From Candidatus Aegiribacteria sp. MLS_C (GTDB lineage Bacteria; Fermentibacterota; Fermentibacteria; Fermentibacterales; JCC-6), in NCBI GenBank assembly GCA_002030045.1, contig LQBI01000034.1, positions 1 to 41,156 of the forward strand: 41,156 nucleotides of DNA, given 5' to 3'. Both the position numbers and the translations under genes were made by a program. The first letter of the stretch is position 1, and the number at the start of each line of letters is the position of its first letter. The notes under the pieces are model-generated. The model searched no databases, had not been told where the DNA came from, and saw only the letters and a program-made list of their open reading frames with translations. Of the stretch, positions 13,723 through 22,197 are shown one piece after another.

Positions 13723-16515
13723 TCAGTCCCCGATGCCGTAGTCGGGGCCCAGTATCGTTATCTCGTCCTCGCCGGTTGAACGCACGCTCTCTCCGGACCG
13801 CCTGGTCTTCCTGCGTCCGCTGCCGGGCATGGACACCGCGTCTCCTCCCGCTATCACGCTGTCACCGAGCTGCAGCGCCTCGATGGTCTCCCTGAGCAGA
13901 GATACCAGTTCCCGGTCGATCTTGCTCTTCTTGAGGAAGCCTCCCTCGACCTCGTCCCGGAGGTTCTCCAGGAGGGGAAGCATCCCGCGGTTCCCGTAGC
14001 GCCTCATTATTCGGAAGGAGCCTGCGATCAGCTCGGGGTTCTCGAAGAGTATACCGGTAGGGCCCTTCTGAAGGCACTGGGAGATGAAATCGATGACCTG
14101 TCCATGCTTGCCGAGTATGCTGAAGGACTCCATGATGCCGGTCCTGATACCCGGGTTCTTCCTGAACGCCTCTATGATCCGCGGAATGAAGGCGGGATTG
14201 TTCGAGGCCTGCTTGGTCAGGATGTCAAGGGCGATCCCTGATACCTCCACCGACCTGTCCAGTACGAGATGCAGCGACAGGCTCTCTGCGGTAGTCTGGG
14301 AGACCCTGGCCAGGGCGAGCAGGCATTCTCTCCGGACCCTCGGGTCAGGTACCCTGCACAGATCGGCGAGGACGGACTCGCTCTCCGCTGCGCCGATCTC
14401 CCTGAGGACCTGTATCATGTTCCGGGCTATGTACCAGTCACGTTCGGGAAGCGAGAACGAGGAATCGTTCATATGGGGTTCGAAGGCCACCGTCACCTCC
14501 CTGAGCCTCTTGTGCAGTGACTCGAGCCCCCTCTTTCCCATTCGCAGGAGCATCTGGAAAGCCTTCGACCGAAGCCTCCTGTTGTCCTCGTTGAATACGC
14601 TCACAAGCTGTGAGACGAGATTGTCCGGAGGGGCGATCATGGCAAGTCTCTGGGCCTCCCTGGATACTGATTCGTCCTCGGAGAGCAGCCTCTGGACTAT
14701 GGCATCGGCTGATTCGATGGTATCCATCTTCCTGTGTGCCTCTACCAGGGACCTCTTTCTGGCAGCTTCAAGCTCGGTCCTTGGGAACCTTGTTCCTTCA
14801 ACGTTCTGAAGGACCTTCCCCGCCGTGAGTGCGATGGACATCATGCCCCTGGCCAGGAGAGATTCCATCAGGGATGCCGTCAGTACCACCGCCCTGTAAT
14901 AGACGTCGGGATCCTGCTCCCTCTTGAGCATCATGGAAACACTCTCGATCACCTGAATGGTGGAATTCTCCTTGCCGCGCTCAACTGCCAGCAGGACCAT
15001 CTCCCTGAGCTTGCCCAGACAGTCGTGCCGTACGTCAGGGTCGGGGGACATGAGATTGGCCAGAAGACCGTCGATGATCCTCCTGACGGCCTTCCAGGCC
15101 ATGCTCCTCTGTATCGCCGGGTTGGACAGGATCCCTCTCTCGAGAAGGGTGGGGTCCAGGGCGGTAACGAACCTGGCGATCATTCCCCTCTGCTCCTCGC
15201 GATCGCTCCTCGCCGCAGCAAGTACCGATTTGAGTGCATCGCCTATCTTCTGTCCCGGAAGCGAGTCGATGCTGTCGCCGCGTTCCAGACGGTCGATCAA
15301 CTCTGCGAAGATGGCGTCCTCTATGCTGACCTCTCCACGGTCGAGGTTCGACTGCTCCTTCCCGTCCTCGGACACGAGCTGGTAATGGAACCTGTTGACG
15401 GCCAGCGTATTCAACCCGCGGGCCTCAAGCAGCCGGGCCATGCCGCCGTGTTCGGATATGTAGACTGCCGGCCTGTTGAATATCCTTGCGAAGGTCTTCA
15501 GCTCCTCCTGGGTGATCCCCGGACTGAACGACAGACTGCTCATCCTCCGCTCCGTGAAAGAGCGGATGAAACTGCTCATGCCGCTGGTCCTCTTTTCCAC
15601 CCGGACGTCGTTCACCATGATGGTGTCGCCCATTACGGAGAGGGTTACCTGGTCCTTTTCACCGCGCAGTTTGGACAGCACGGAGAGGAGAGACTCGCAC
15701 GAGGGATCGATGGAAGGGTGGCCTGCGGGGAACATCTGCATTGCCTTGAGAAGGAGTTCCAGGCGCTTCACCAGGTTCTCGGCGTTCCTCTGGGCCACTG
15801 CCTGGGAGATCGCGCCGGAACCCAGGTGGGATGCCAGATTGCCACCGGATGTGTAACGGGAGAGAGAATCCTTCGTGATGGTGAACTGCCACAGGCCGGG
15901 GGACTTCTCTATGAAATCCAGCTCCGAAAGGATGTCCTTCATGAACTTGCGGATCGAAACCGGGTAGGAGCTGAGCATGATCTGGAACTCAGGCTGGCCG
16001 CTGCCCCGAGCGTTCAGCACGTTGAGAGCCATATCTGCTCCCGTGCACTCGGCGTCGGAATCCGGGTCGAGGAGGTCGTCCTCTATGAGCAGGTAGGCTA
16101 TCTCGATGAGCATCGATATCTTGGCGGCGGCGTACTCGCGTTCCTGTGGTCCAAGCCTTCCGAAGAGCTTCCAGACGTCGTCCAGCCTGGTTTTCAGGAA
16201 GTAATGGTCCAGTCCGGCCCAGTCCCATTCGGGGGAGGACTGCTCCAGGCGCCCGCGGTCCAGCAGCGACAGGAAGGTCAAGCCAGCCTCCAGGCTGCTG
16301 CAGGCATCCTTCACCACAGAGCCCAGGATGGGTCCCATCGCGTCGGGCTCGTATCCTGAGACGAACTTGGCCAGGGCGTCGGTCCTCTTGTCCGGGTCTT
16401 CGTGCGCTGAGACCGTGCCGGTCAGCCTCACAGCCGCAATGGAATCGTCAGTCCTGCTTTTCATTTCACCGTTCCTGTCCCCATAATTACCCCTGAGCAT
16501 ATTCAAAATGGACAT
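13723..16515 (-). CDS. Large HEAT-repeat-type protein (930 aa)
   Basis: A long, soluble, helix-rich protein with no signal peptide. The central region (roughly residues 250-350) has MQMFPAGHPSIDPS, LSVMGDTIMVNDVRV, FTERRMSSLSFSPGITQEEL. This 'GHP ... L..FF.GIT.EEL' signature is met in HEAT/HD-GYP-associated bacterial proteins of unknown function. The C-terminal half (about 600-880) is built of paired helices such as RVPDPRVRRECLLALARV and NRRLRSKAFQMLLRMGKRG, typical of HEAT/Armadillo repeats, which act as scaffolds for protein contacts. The end is a flexible basic/Ser tail and then an acidic ITILGPD block. The start could be 16515 or the in-frame ATG at 16464; the first overlaps the divergent neighbour's open frame by 8 bp. 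No enzymatic site is seen. A signalling or assembly scaffold is inferred. Confidence 0.75.
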   Translation of the reverse strand: MSILNMLRGNYGDRNGEMKSRTDDSIAAVRLTGTVSAHEDPDKRTDALAKFVSGYEPDAMGPILGSVVKDACSSLEAGLTFLSLLDRGRLEQSSPEWDWAGLDHYFLKTRLDDVWKLFGRLGPQEREYAAAKISMLIEIAYLLIEDDLLDPDSDAECTGADMALNVLNARGSGQPEFQIMLSSYPVSIRKFMKDILSELDFIEKSPGLWQFTITKDSLSRYTSGGNLASHLGSGAISQAVAQRNAENLVKRLELLLKAMQMFPAGHPSIDPSCESLLSVLSKLRGEKDQVTLSVMGDTIMVNDVRVEKRTSGMSSFIRSFTERRMSSLSFSPGITQEELKTFARIFNRPAVYISEHGGMARLLEARGLNTLAVNRFHYQLVSEDGKEQSNLDRGEVSIEDAIFAELIDRLERGDSIDSLPGQKIGDALKSVLAAARSDREEQRGMIARFVTALDPTLLERGILSNPAIQRSMAWKAVRRIIDGLLANLMSPDPDVRHDCLGKLREMVLLAVERGKENSTIQVIESVSMMLKREQDPDVYYRAVVLTASLMESLLARGMMSIALTAGKVLQNVEGTRFPRTELEAARKRSLVEAHRKMDTIESADAIVQRLLSEDESVSREAQRLAMIAPPDNLVSQLVSVFNEDNRRLRSKAFQMLLRMGKRGLESLHKRLREVTVAFEPHMNDSSFSLPERDWYIARNMIQVLREIGAAESESVLADLCRVPDPRVRRECLLALARVSQTTAESLSLHLVLDRSVEVSGIALDILTKQASNNPAFIPRIIEAFRKNPGIRTGIMESFSILGKHGQVIDFISQCLQKGPTGILFENPELIAGSFRIMRRYGNRGMLPLLENLRDEVEGGFLKKSKIDRELVSLLRETIEALQLGDSVIAGGDAVSMPGSGRRKTRRSGESVRSTGEDEITILGPDYGIGD

Positions 16516-16627
16516 TGCTCGTCAAATCCTGATAAAACCGCGTTGCTCCGGACCGACCGGAATAGGGAGTATTGACCCCGTGTACGGCCGGAATAGATTC
16601 TACCTCAACGGGGACGGAGGCGACGAC

Positions 16628-17137
16628 TTGCCGGAAGATCCAGAACTTGTGGTGCTGGCCTTCATCCTTGCCACCTTCATCCCGGCCGTAGCGGTTGCGT
16701 TCTTCATGCAGCGCAGGAGGGTGGGCAGTAAGGAAACCTCGGTCATTGTCCGGGATGGGTCCGAATGGGGGCTGGGCTTCGTCGCCCGAAGGGGCAGGAG
16801 ATACGGGCTATGTCTCTTCTACGATGTGCGGTACCCGGGGTCCGAGGACGACTACGGGCTCACAGCGGAATACGTATGTACCGCTGGTGGCGTGGAGCTG
16901 GTGAGTGAAAGGGCTCACGCCGGAGACCTGGCCCCTCAGGAGGATTCGAAACCCATAAGGACTTTCTACCGCTGCAGCCATTCGGCGGTCTTCGGCAACT
17001 GCAGGAGCAGGGCCACTGTGATACTCTGCACTGCCGGGCCATTCCGGTCTGACATGGAAGTCCACTGTTCGGGTGAGCTGAACTGCGCCGAAGGCACCGT
17101 TCTCGAAGCCGCCGAGATCTATTTCTCCAGACGGTGA
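16628..17137 (+). CDS. Small single-pass membrane protein (169 aa)
   Basis: I place the start at TTG 16628 because GGAGG lies 7 nt before it and a membrane segment (VVLAFILATFIPAVAVAFF) begins directly after. The frame is open back to 16508, but that would overlap the divergent HEAT-type gene. After the basic anchor MQRRR the rest is a soluble, Cys-containing domain rich in strands (GLGFVARRGRRYGLCLFYDV, YRCSHSAVFGNCRSRATVIL). I do not recognise the family. It is convergent with the ORP-like operon, whose last gene ends 17 bp away. Confidence 0.6.
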   Translation: MPEDPELVVLAFILATFIPAVAVAFFMQRRRVGSKETSVIVRDGSEWGLGFVARRGRRYGLCLFYDVRYPGSEDDYGLTAEYVCTAGGVELVSERAHAGDLAPQEDSKPIRTFYRCSHSAVFGNCRSRATVILCTAGPFRSDMEVHCSGELNCAEGTVLEAAEIYFSRR

Positions 17138-17153
17138 ATCATTCGGAGAAGGA

Positions 17154-18041
17154 TCACAGGAACTCGCGGAGCTTCTTCCATATTCCCAGGACAGCCATGG
17201 AAGCCGGGGATGCCGGATCGTACTCCAGGACGGTCTTCCCCCGGCACATGGCCATTGTCACCCTGTCGTCGTAGGGGATCCGCCCCAGGACCGGGATGCC
17301 TTCATTCCTGCAGGATTCCTCGATCTCCTCGGTCCGGGAGACGTTGATGTCGCTCCTGTTGATACATACCGAAGATTGTATGCCGAAGTGCACCAGTGTC
17401 TGGAGTATCCTGTGAAGATCGTGTATCGCCGAGACTCCGGGTTCCGTCACGATAAGGGCAAGGTCCGCCCCTGCGCACGCGGCTATGACGGGACATCCTA
17501 TTCCGGGAGGACCGTCCACCAGCACCAGCCCGCAGTCATGGGAACCGCACAGTCCCGCTGCAGCTTTCTTGAGTTCGGACACGAGCTTTCCGGAGTTCTC
17601 CTCGCCGGCGAACATCTCCGCGTGGAACAGGGGCCCGCAGTGGGAATCTGACAGGTACCAGGTCCCGGCAACCGTCCTCTCCGCAGAGATGGCATTGACC
17701 GGGCACTGGTAGTAGCAGGACTTGCATCCCTCGCAGCTGACCGGGTCCACGCTGTACGCGTCAGGGTCCCCGTCCGGATGCACGACGGCCCCGAACCTGC
17801 ATACCTCCATGCATCTGCCGCAGCTGATACACGCTTCACGATCTATTGAGGCCTTGAACCCTCCGGTGAACTGATAGGTATCTCTCCGCCGGGGATTCAG
17901 GAGCAGCTCCAGGTTGGCGGCGTCTACGTCCGCGTCGGCCAGGACGAGGGTCATCTCCTTCGAGGCCAGTCCGGCAATACAGGCGGTGACGCTGGTCTTT
18001 CCCGTCCCTCCCTTGCCGCTGAGGACCACCAGCTGCTTCAT
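17154..18041 (-). CDS. MinD-type ATPase with 2x[4Fe-4S] ferredoxin insert (295 aa)
   Basis: P-loop ATPase of the MinD/Mrp superfamily. Its deviant Walker A is SGKGGTGKTS (residues 8-17), and a bacterial ferredoxin domain is inserted between the first strands and the rest of the ATPase. Two complete cluster motifs are present: Cys71, 74, 77, 81 and Cys103, 106, 109, 113, enough for two [4Fe-4S] clusters. VDGPPGIGCPV is the switch region. In Desulfovibrio, paired proteins of this kind belong to the orange protein (ORP) complex and surround a NifX-fold Mo/Cu cluster protein. Here it is last of six leftward genes, and its start overlaps the stop of the paralogue upstream by 4 bp (ATGA). ATP-driven cluster insertion or redox coupling is the likely role; the target is unknown. 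Confidence 0.85.
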   Translation of the reverse strand: MKQLVVLSGKGGTGKTSVTACIAGLASKEMTLVLADADVDAANLELLLNPRRRDTYQFTGGFKASIDREACISCGRCMEVCRFGAVVHPDGDPDAYSVDPVSCEGCKSCYYQCPVNAISAERTVAGTWYLSDSHCGPLFHAEMFAGEENSGKLVSELKKAAAGLCGSHDCGLVLVDGPPGIGCPVIAACAGADLALIVTEPGVSAIHDLHRILQTLVHFGIQSSVCINRSDINVSRTEEIEESCRNEGIPVLGRIPYDDRVTMAMCRGKTVLEYDPASPASMAVLGIWKKLREFL

Positions 18042-18898
18042 GACGTCGTCTCCCCTATCGTTGCCAGGATCTCCCTGAAGAGGTCCATGTACTCCGGAAG
18101 GGCTCTGACAAGAGGTTTCCCCTCGGAAAGCACCTCCGCTATTCTGCGGTCCATCGGTATCCTGGCCAGGACCGGAAGCCCCCTCTCCCGGCAGAAGTCA
18201 ATGACATCATCATTGCCGGTGCCGTCCCGGTTCACGATGACGCCCGAAGGTATGTGGAGCTGGTCGGTCACCACCCTGACCGCCGCGTCCAGGTCGTGCA
18301 GTCCGAAGGGAGTCGGTTCCGTGACCAGTATCACGTAATCAGAAGCTTTGACGGTTTCCACCATGGGGCATGACGAACCGGGAGATGAATCCAGTATCAC
18401 GGTCCTTTTTCCGCGGTCCCTCAGGTGTCCGTCCAGGAGGGCGGAGATGACGGGTACCGCCATCACCTGGCCCACGTTCAATACGCCTCCCGCGTAGTCG
18501 ACGGATCTGTTGCTGCTCTCCTCTATTGAACCTGTTTCGTGCATGATCTCGTGAATTGCTCCACGGGGACACATCAGGGTGCAGCTGCCGCATCCGTGGC
18601 AGAGGTCCCGGAAGACCAGCACTTTTTCACCTGCCACGGCGATGGCTTTCCACACGCAGACCTCGGCGCATCTGCCGCAGAGATCGCATTTTACAGGGTC
18701 GACCTCAGGCACCAGTACTCCCGTGGGTTTCCGTGTGATCCGGTCGAGGTCCAGGAAAAGGGCACAGTTCGGCTCCTCGACATCGCAGTCCAGAAGCAGC
18801 GGTCTTGCATCCGCATCATTCGATGCGGCAAGGGCGAGGCTGACCGCCACAGTAGTCTTTCCGGTTCCGCCCTTGCCGCTTGCCACGGCTATCACCAA
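18038..18898 (-). CDS. MinD-type ATPase with 2x[4Fe-4S] ferredoxin insert, paralogue (286 aa)
   Basis: Same architecture as its downstream neighbour. It has Walker A ASGKGGTGKTT (residues 6-16), an inserted ferredoxin domain with Cys71, 74, 77, 81 and Cys100, 103, 106, 110, and the switch block LDSSPGSSCPM. The two proteins are clearly diverged, as expected of partners forming a heterodimer, the arrangement described for ORP-type clusters. The start is TTG at 18898 or the adjacent GTG at 18895; an AGAGAG motif overlapping the upstream stop could serve as ribosome site. It is translationally coupled to both flanking genes. Confidence 0.85.
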   Translation of the reverse strand: MVIAVASGKGGTGKTTVAVSLALAASNDADARPLLLDCDVEEPNCALFLDLDRITRKPTGVLVPEVDPVKCDLCGRCAEVCVWKAIAVAGEKVLVFRDLCHGCGSCTLMCPRGAIHEIMHETGSIEESSNRSVDYAGGVLNVGQVMAVPVISALLDGHLRDRGKRTVILDSSPGSSCPMVETVKASDYVILVTEPTPFGLHDLDAAVRVVTDQLHIPSGVIVNRDGTGNDDVIDFCRERGLPVLARIPMDRRIAEVLSEGKPLVRALPEYMDLFREILATIGETTS

Positions 18899-18907
18899 GG
18901 GAGTGTG

Positions 18908-19675
18908 CTACTCTCTTGTCATGATAGCGCCGCATTCAGGGCACTTGAGTGCATTGCAGGGCTGACCGGCACGGTGCTCCATTATGTATCCGCATGCCGG
19001 ACAGACGCACCGGCCACCGGGTCCGGCGGCGTACGGGCCGCCGCCACTGCCCCTTCCTCCGGAACCGCTCCTGCCGGATGCATTCCTGCCGGATGAATTC
19101 CGGCCGGATGAATTCCGGCCGGATGCATTCCGGCCGGACCCGGCCCCTCGTCCTCCTCCTCTTCCGTTCATGGTCTCTGTTCCTCCTTCCGTTTTTTCCG
19201 CTCCGCCCCCCGGAAGCCTGACGATGATGTCATCCACCTGTTCCAGAAGCGCTGCCGCCTCTTCCCGGAGCCGCTCCGCGGGGTCGTCGGTCTCGTAGCC
19301 GTCATCCCCGTATGAATGCTCTACGCTTTCACTGCACGGGGCCGCATGGGACAGCCTGCCGGCAATGAAGTCGGCAACGGCTTTGTCAACAGTGGTCATC
19401 GCTCCGGTGGCACATCCGATGCCGTATTCCTGGAACATGGCTATGGCCCTTCTTCCCATTCCACCCGACAGCATCACCTCGGCTTTCAGCTTCCGGATGA
19501 ATGAGGGAACCTGGCCCGGTGCATGGGAACTGAAGAAAGGGTTCTCCACAGTCTCTACGGAGCCTATGCTGCCGTTCTCGATGTCGACCAGTGTGAAGAA
19601 GGGACATCTGCCAAAATGGTGGCTCACCGAGCTTTCCAGTCCCCGGTCGTTGTCGGACGATACGGCTATCCTCAT
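18908..19675 (-). CDS. NifX-fold protein with Gly/Ser/Arg-Asn linker and zinc-ribbon tail (255 aa)
   Basis: Residues 1 to about 115 form a dinitrogenase iron-molybdenum-cofactor-type domain (NifX/NifB C-terminal/ORP family): [50 protein letters not shown] and GCATG. An acidic helical region follows, then a low-complexity linker with SGRN units encoded by 15-bp DNA repeats. At the C-terminus a zinc-ribbon/rubredoxin-like knuckle has Cys225, 228 and Cys245, 248. The domain binds small metal-sulfur clusters in relatives. The zinc-ribbon extension is unusual for an ORP-like protein and may dock partners. The start ATG at 19675 overlaps the stop of the upstream NifX-fold gene (ATGA). Confidence 0.8.
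   Translation of the reverse strand: MRIAVSSDNDRGLESSVSHHFGRCPFFTLVDIENGSIGSVETVENPFFSSHAPGQVPSFIRKLKAEVMLSGGMGRRAIAMFQEYGIGCATGAMTTVDKAVADFIAGRLSHAAPCSESVEHSYGDDGYETDDPAERLREEAAALLEQVDDIIVRLPGGGAEKTEGGTETMNGRGGGRGAGSGRNASGRNSSGRNSSGRNASGRSGSGGRGSGGGPYAAGPGGRCVCPACGYIMEHRAGQPCNALKCPECGAIMTRE
19073..19132. repeat. Four 15-bp tandem repeats coding an SGRN-type linker
   Basis: Four consecutive 15-bp units of the form GCCGGATGAATTCCG, with one or two substitutions each, lie in the linker of the NifX/zinc-ribbon gene. On the coding strand they read as repeated SGRN(S/A) pentads. Unit length divisible by three allows the linker to lengthen or shorten without a frameshift. Confidence 0.8.
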
Positions 19676-20250
19676 TGACCTTGCTCCGTGAGCCTGTCGA
19701 TCTGGGCTACTATGTCGGCGATCTGACCCCTCAGGTCCCTGAGCCTGGCCGAAAGCTCCTCCAGCTGTCCGCCGCTTTTGACCCTGTCCCCGTTCCCGGT
19801 GGTCTGGTCATTGCTCCTGTCCCGGTCCATGTTCCTCGAGCCACGGCCGCCTCCACCGCGGCCGCCTCCACCGCGTCCGCCGCCTCCAGCCACTCCCGAG
19901 TGGGAAGCGGCGTTGGCCGACCCGAGAGCTTCCAGCTCGCCCCTGGAGAAAGCTTCCACTGATTCTCTCACCGTTCCGGTCCCCGCCTCATAGCAGGGGA
20001 TGGAACCCGCCGTAAGCACCTGGAAGGCGTTGGGTCCGTAATTGGAGGATATCAGGGCGTCCGGCTTCCGCTTGAGTACGAACTGCGCAGCTTCTATGCC
20101 GGCTCCGCTGCCCTGCTCCAGGGCGGGGTTCTTCAGAGGGCTGCAGGACAGGTCTTCCGTATCGACTTCAAGGAAGTAGGGGGCTCTTCCGAAGACCCCG
20201 CTTACCGGGGATTCGATGTCAGGCCCGGCGGAGGTGACAATGACCTTCAT
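19672..20250 (-). CDS. NifX-fold metallocluster-binding-type protein (192 aa)
   Basis: Residues 1-105 are a second, diverged NifX/ORP-type domain: [47 protein letters not shown] and the loop [15 protein letters not shown] linker built of GGGGR repeats follows (residues about 120-136). The last 45 residues predict a coiled coil ([20 protein letters not shown]) that could oligomerise it or bind the zinc-ribbon paralogue. It lies third in the PadR-led operon, 3 bp after the DUF5320 gene. Family members receive or carry Fe-S or Mo/Cu-S clusters; which metal is used here is not visible. Confidence 0.8.
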   Translation of the reverse strand: MKVIVTSAGPDIESPVSGVFGRAPYFLEVDTEDLSCSPLKNPALEQGSGAGIEAAQFVLKRKPDALISSNYGPNAFQVLTAGSIPCYEAGTGTVRESVEAFSRGELEALGSANAASHSGVAGGGGRGGGGRGGGGRGSRNMDRDRSNDQTTGNGDRVKSGGQLEELSARLRDLRGQIADIVAQIDRLTEQGQ

Positions 20251-20253
20251 ATG

Positions 20254-20598
20254 CTACTCTGTTCCCTTCCTGTTCTGAATAAGCTCCTCCACTCTTCGAG
20301 CTATGCGTTCCACTGCCTCGGATACCATCAGGACCTGTCGCTTGAGGTCCTCCGTTTCCTCCGGTGCGGTCCAGGGCTCGCCGAAGTCCCGGTACCTCCG
20401 CCAGTACGGCAGACCTGTCTCGTAGAACCTGTTCCTGTATCCGCGCCTGCCGCCCCACCGTCTTCCCGCGTATCCGAAGAAGCCTCCCCGTCCGGGCGTC
20501 ATGGCGTATCCGCCCTCCGGGTATCCCGCGCACCTCCCCATGGCCCTTCCGGTCATAGGTCCCTCTCCCAGGGGTCCCGATCCATCTCCTCCTGGCAT
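20254..20598 (-). CDS. DUF5320 family small Gly/Arg-rich protein (114 aa)
   Basis: The N-terminus MPGGDGSGPLGEGPMTGR is the hallmark of DUF5320 proteins, which occur next to NifX-fold proteins and MinD-type Fe-S ATPases in anaerobic bacteria and archaea. A Gly/Arg/Tyr-rich middle (GYAGRRWGGRRGYRNRFY) follows, and residues 80-110 form a coiled-coil helix (EDLKRQVLMVSEAVERIARR). The function is unknown; the constant neighbourhood suggests a small subunit or chaperone of the metallocluster system. A GGAGAAGGATC ribosome site precedes ATG 20598. Confidence 0.8.
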   Translation of the reverse strand: MPGGDGSGPLGEGPMTGRAMGRCAGYPEGGYAMTPGRGGFFGYAGRRWGGRRGYRNRFYETGLPYWRRYRDFGEPWTAPEETEDLKRQVLMVSEAVERIARRVEELIQNRKGTE

Positions 20599-20614
20599 GA
20601 TCCTTCTCCTTTCG

Positions 20615-21016
20615 TCAGTTTCTGCCGTTCTCGTCTGCGCGATGCAGTTCCATATGGCTGCTGTACTCGCTGAAGAAGCAGTGCAGGATCCTGTCCGTCT
20701 CCCTGAGGTCCTTCACCCACATCTTCAGGTATACGTCCCCCCTGCCGGTAAGGGAATAGACCCTCCTTGCGGGCCCGGAATCCCCCTCGGTCCATCTGGA
20801 GGTCACGAACTCCCCGTCCTCCAGGCTGCGGAGTATCCTGTAGATCGTGCTGGAATCAGCCGGAGAGTCCGAGAAACCGAACCTTTCCAGGTTCTCCAGG
20901 AGCTGGTAACCGTAGGATTCTCCCCTGTGGAGAAGGAGCAGCAGACATGGTTCAAGGAACCTGTTGATCCTTCTCCTGGATCCACCGGAACCCCTCCAGC
21001 CCCTTCTTCCTGGCAT
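20615..21016 (-). CDS. PadR-family transcriptional regulator (133 aa)
   Basis: Winged-helix regulator. After a basic N-terminus, residues about 20-100 read CLLLLLHRGESYGYQLLENL, then ADSSTIYRILRSLEDGEFV and ARRVYSLTGRGDVYLKMWV, the standard PadR helix-turn-helix and wing with the STIYR recognition helix. A C-terminal helix (LHCFFSEYSSHMEL) should make the dimer. I take ATG 21016, which follows AAGGAG by 5 nt; an open frame continues 25 codons upstream across the promoter and is not used. It is the first gene of the ORP-like operon, and a palindrome just upstream suits autoregulation. The inducing signal is unknown. Confidence 0.85.
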   Translation of the reverse strand: MPGRRGWRGSGGSRRRINRFLEPCLLLLLHRGESYGYQLLENLERFGFSDSPADSSTIYRILRSLEDGEFVTSRWTEGDSGPARRVYSLTGRGDVYLKMWVKDLRETDRILHCFFSEYSSHMELHRADENGRN

Positions 21017-21030
21017 TGTGCTCCTTCCAT

Positions 21031-21079
21031 CTATATGCGAACTGCACATAGAAGATAAGAAAAATTCCTGCATCGTCAA
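21031..21079 (-). promoter_or_regulatory. Promoter and candidate PadR operator of the ORP-like operon
   Basis: On the minus strand TTGACG (21079-21074), a 16-bp spacer and TATCTT (21057-21052) form a promoter. Directly downstream, 21051-21031 is the inverted repeat CTATGTGC-AGTTC-GCATATAG (8-bp arms, one mismatch). It contains ATGT followed 8 bp later by CATA, close to the ATGT-N8-ACAT pattern of PadR boxes. Bound there, PadR would block the start of its own operon. Confidence 0.55.
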
Positions 21080-21105
21080 GTAAGGATTCATTTGGAAAGG
21101 TTGGA

Positions 21106-22197
21106 TCAGACCGGTTCCCTGATGACCTTCTCCGTGTAGGAGTTGTTCATCAGCCTGACCATCGTGGAATAGCCCATCCTGAAGAAGACGGTGTCCCCTG
21201 TCCTGAGGTCCCCGGGGTTGTCGCCCACGTTGAGTACCGTAACATCGCTGCTTGCACCGGCTATTCTGTATGAAGGGTCCACCGGAACAAGTCCCGAGAT
21301 GTCGGTGTCCAATCCTCCGACTGTCACCACTGCCCGGTAGCCCCTCTGTCCGGGAACCCTGTCCTTCTCATCCGTCTCGTCGGCAACCGGGAAGGGGGTT
21401 ATCTCATCCGCAGTCTCGCCTGATGGCGTAAGGCTCTTCTCCTTCATCTCTATGATCTCGGCCTCCAGTATGAAGCCGTTGTTCCTGAGGCCCCGGATCG
21501 TCCCCCCGTTGATCAGGTCCGTTCCCAGAAGTATCGCCTCGCCCACCCTGAAGTGGTTCACAGCACCGGGAACCCTTCCCTCGAGGAGAAAGGGAAGCAG
21601 CACGCTGGACCCCGCGGATATGAGGGGCAGTTCCTTCTGGAACTTCAGCTCCAGGAGTTCCCGGTAAAGGACCAGCTGCATAAGCTGGTCCACTGAAGGC
21701 ACCGTACCCGAGAAGCATCCAAGGTTGGCCCCTAAGCCCAGGATATCGATGTTCTTCAGCTGGAAGACCTCGTTGTAGAGCCTTACAAGTGCTCCGGGCA
21801 GGATCCCTTCCCTCAGGTCGCCCAGCTCTATCATCAGGATCACTCTGTGGACAGCGTTCCTTTTCCTGGCCACCTCGTCCAGTTTCTTAACGGTATGCAG
21901 CTCCGTGTTCAGCGAGACATCGGTAAGCTCTACTACTTCCTCCAGCTGCGACTGGGCCGGGGGCTGAAGGTACCATTTCTCGAAACCGGGATCGCTTTCC
22001 GCAAGGTCCCGCAGGTTGCGAAGCCTGGAGTCCGCGATGGAGGTTACCCCCATTCCGGCCAGGGCGGCGATGGTCCCTGAATGACCGCACAGGGCCTTGG
22101 TAACCACGGTGAGGGTAGCGCCGTGGTCGCCAACCCATCTGTTCACCATTTGGTAGTTGTGTTTTATGGCCAGAGGGTCTATCAGTATCCTGTTCAT
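21106..22197 (-). CDS. PLP-dependent amino-acid racemase, alanine/ornithine racemase-like (363 aa)
   Basis: Fold-type III PLP enzyme. The start ATG at 22197 overlaps the stop of the GNAT gene (ATGA). LTVVTKALCGHSG near residues 29-41 supplies Lys34, expected to bind PLP. The barrel continues with ELHTVKKLDEVARKR, VILMIELGDLREGI, GLGANLGCFSG and ISAGSSVLLPF, then a C-terminal beta domain (FRVGEAILLGTDLINGG). This matches the alanine/ornithine racemase-like branch (Ala_racemase_N, about 350-380 residues) rather than classical Alr. It would interconvert L- and D-amino acids in the cytoplasm. No ornithine degradation genes are adjacent, so the substrate is open. Pairing with an acetyltransferase might reflect further processing of the product, but that is inference. 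Confidence 0.8.
   Translation of the reverse strand: MNRILIDPLAIKHNYQMVNRWVGDHGATLTVVTKALCGHSGTIAALAGMGVTSIADSRLRNLRDLAESDPGFEKWYLQPPAQSQLEEVVELTDVSLNTELHTVKKLDEVARKRNAVHRVILMIELGDLREGILPGALVRLYNEVFQLKNIDILGLGANLGCFSGTVPSVDQLMQLVLYRELLELKFQKELPLISAGSSVLLPFLLEGRVPGAVNHFRVGEAILLGTDLINGGTIRGLRNNGFILEAEIIEMKEKSLTPSGETADEITPFPVADETDEKDRVPGQRGYRAVVTVGGLDTDISGLVPVDPSYRIAGASSDVTVLNVGDNPGDLRTGDTVFFRMGYSTMVRLMNNSYTEKVIREPV

Noticed and set aside
14734-16359. 541-codon open frame on the plus strand
   Set aside because: It lies entirely antisense to the HEAT-type gene, its composition is that of a shadow frame and it has no recognisable domain. The minus-strand frame has clear HEAT helices and family motifs.
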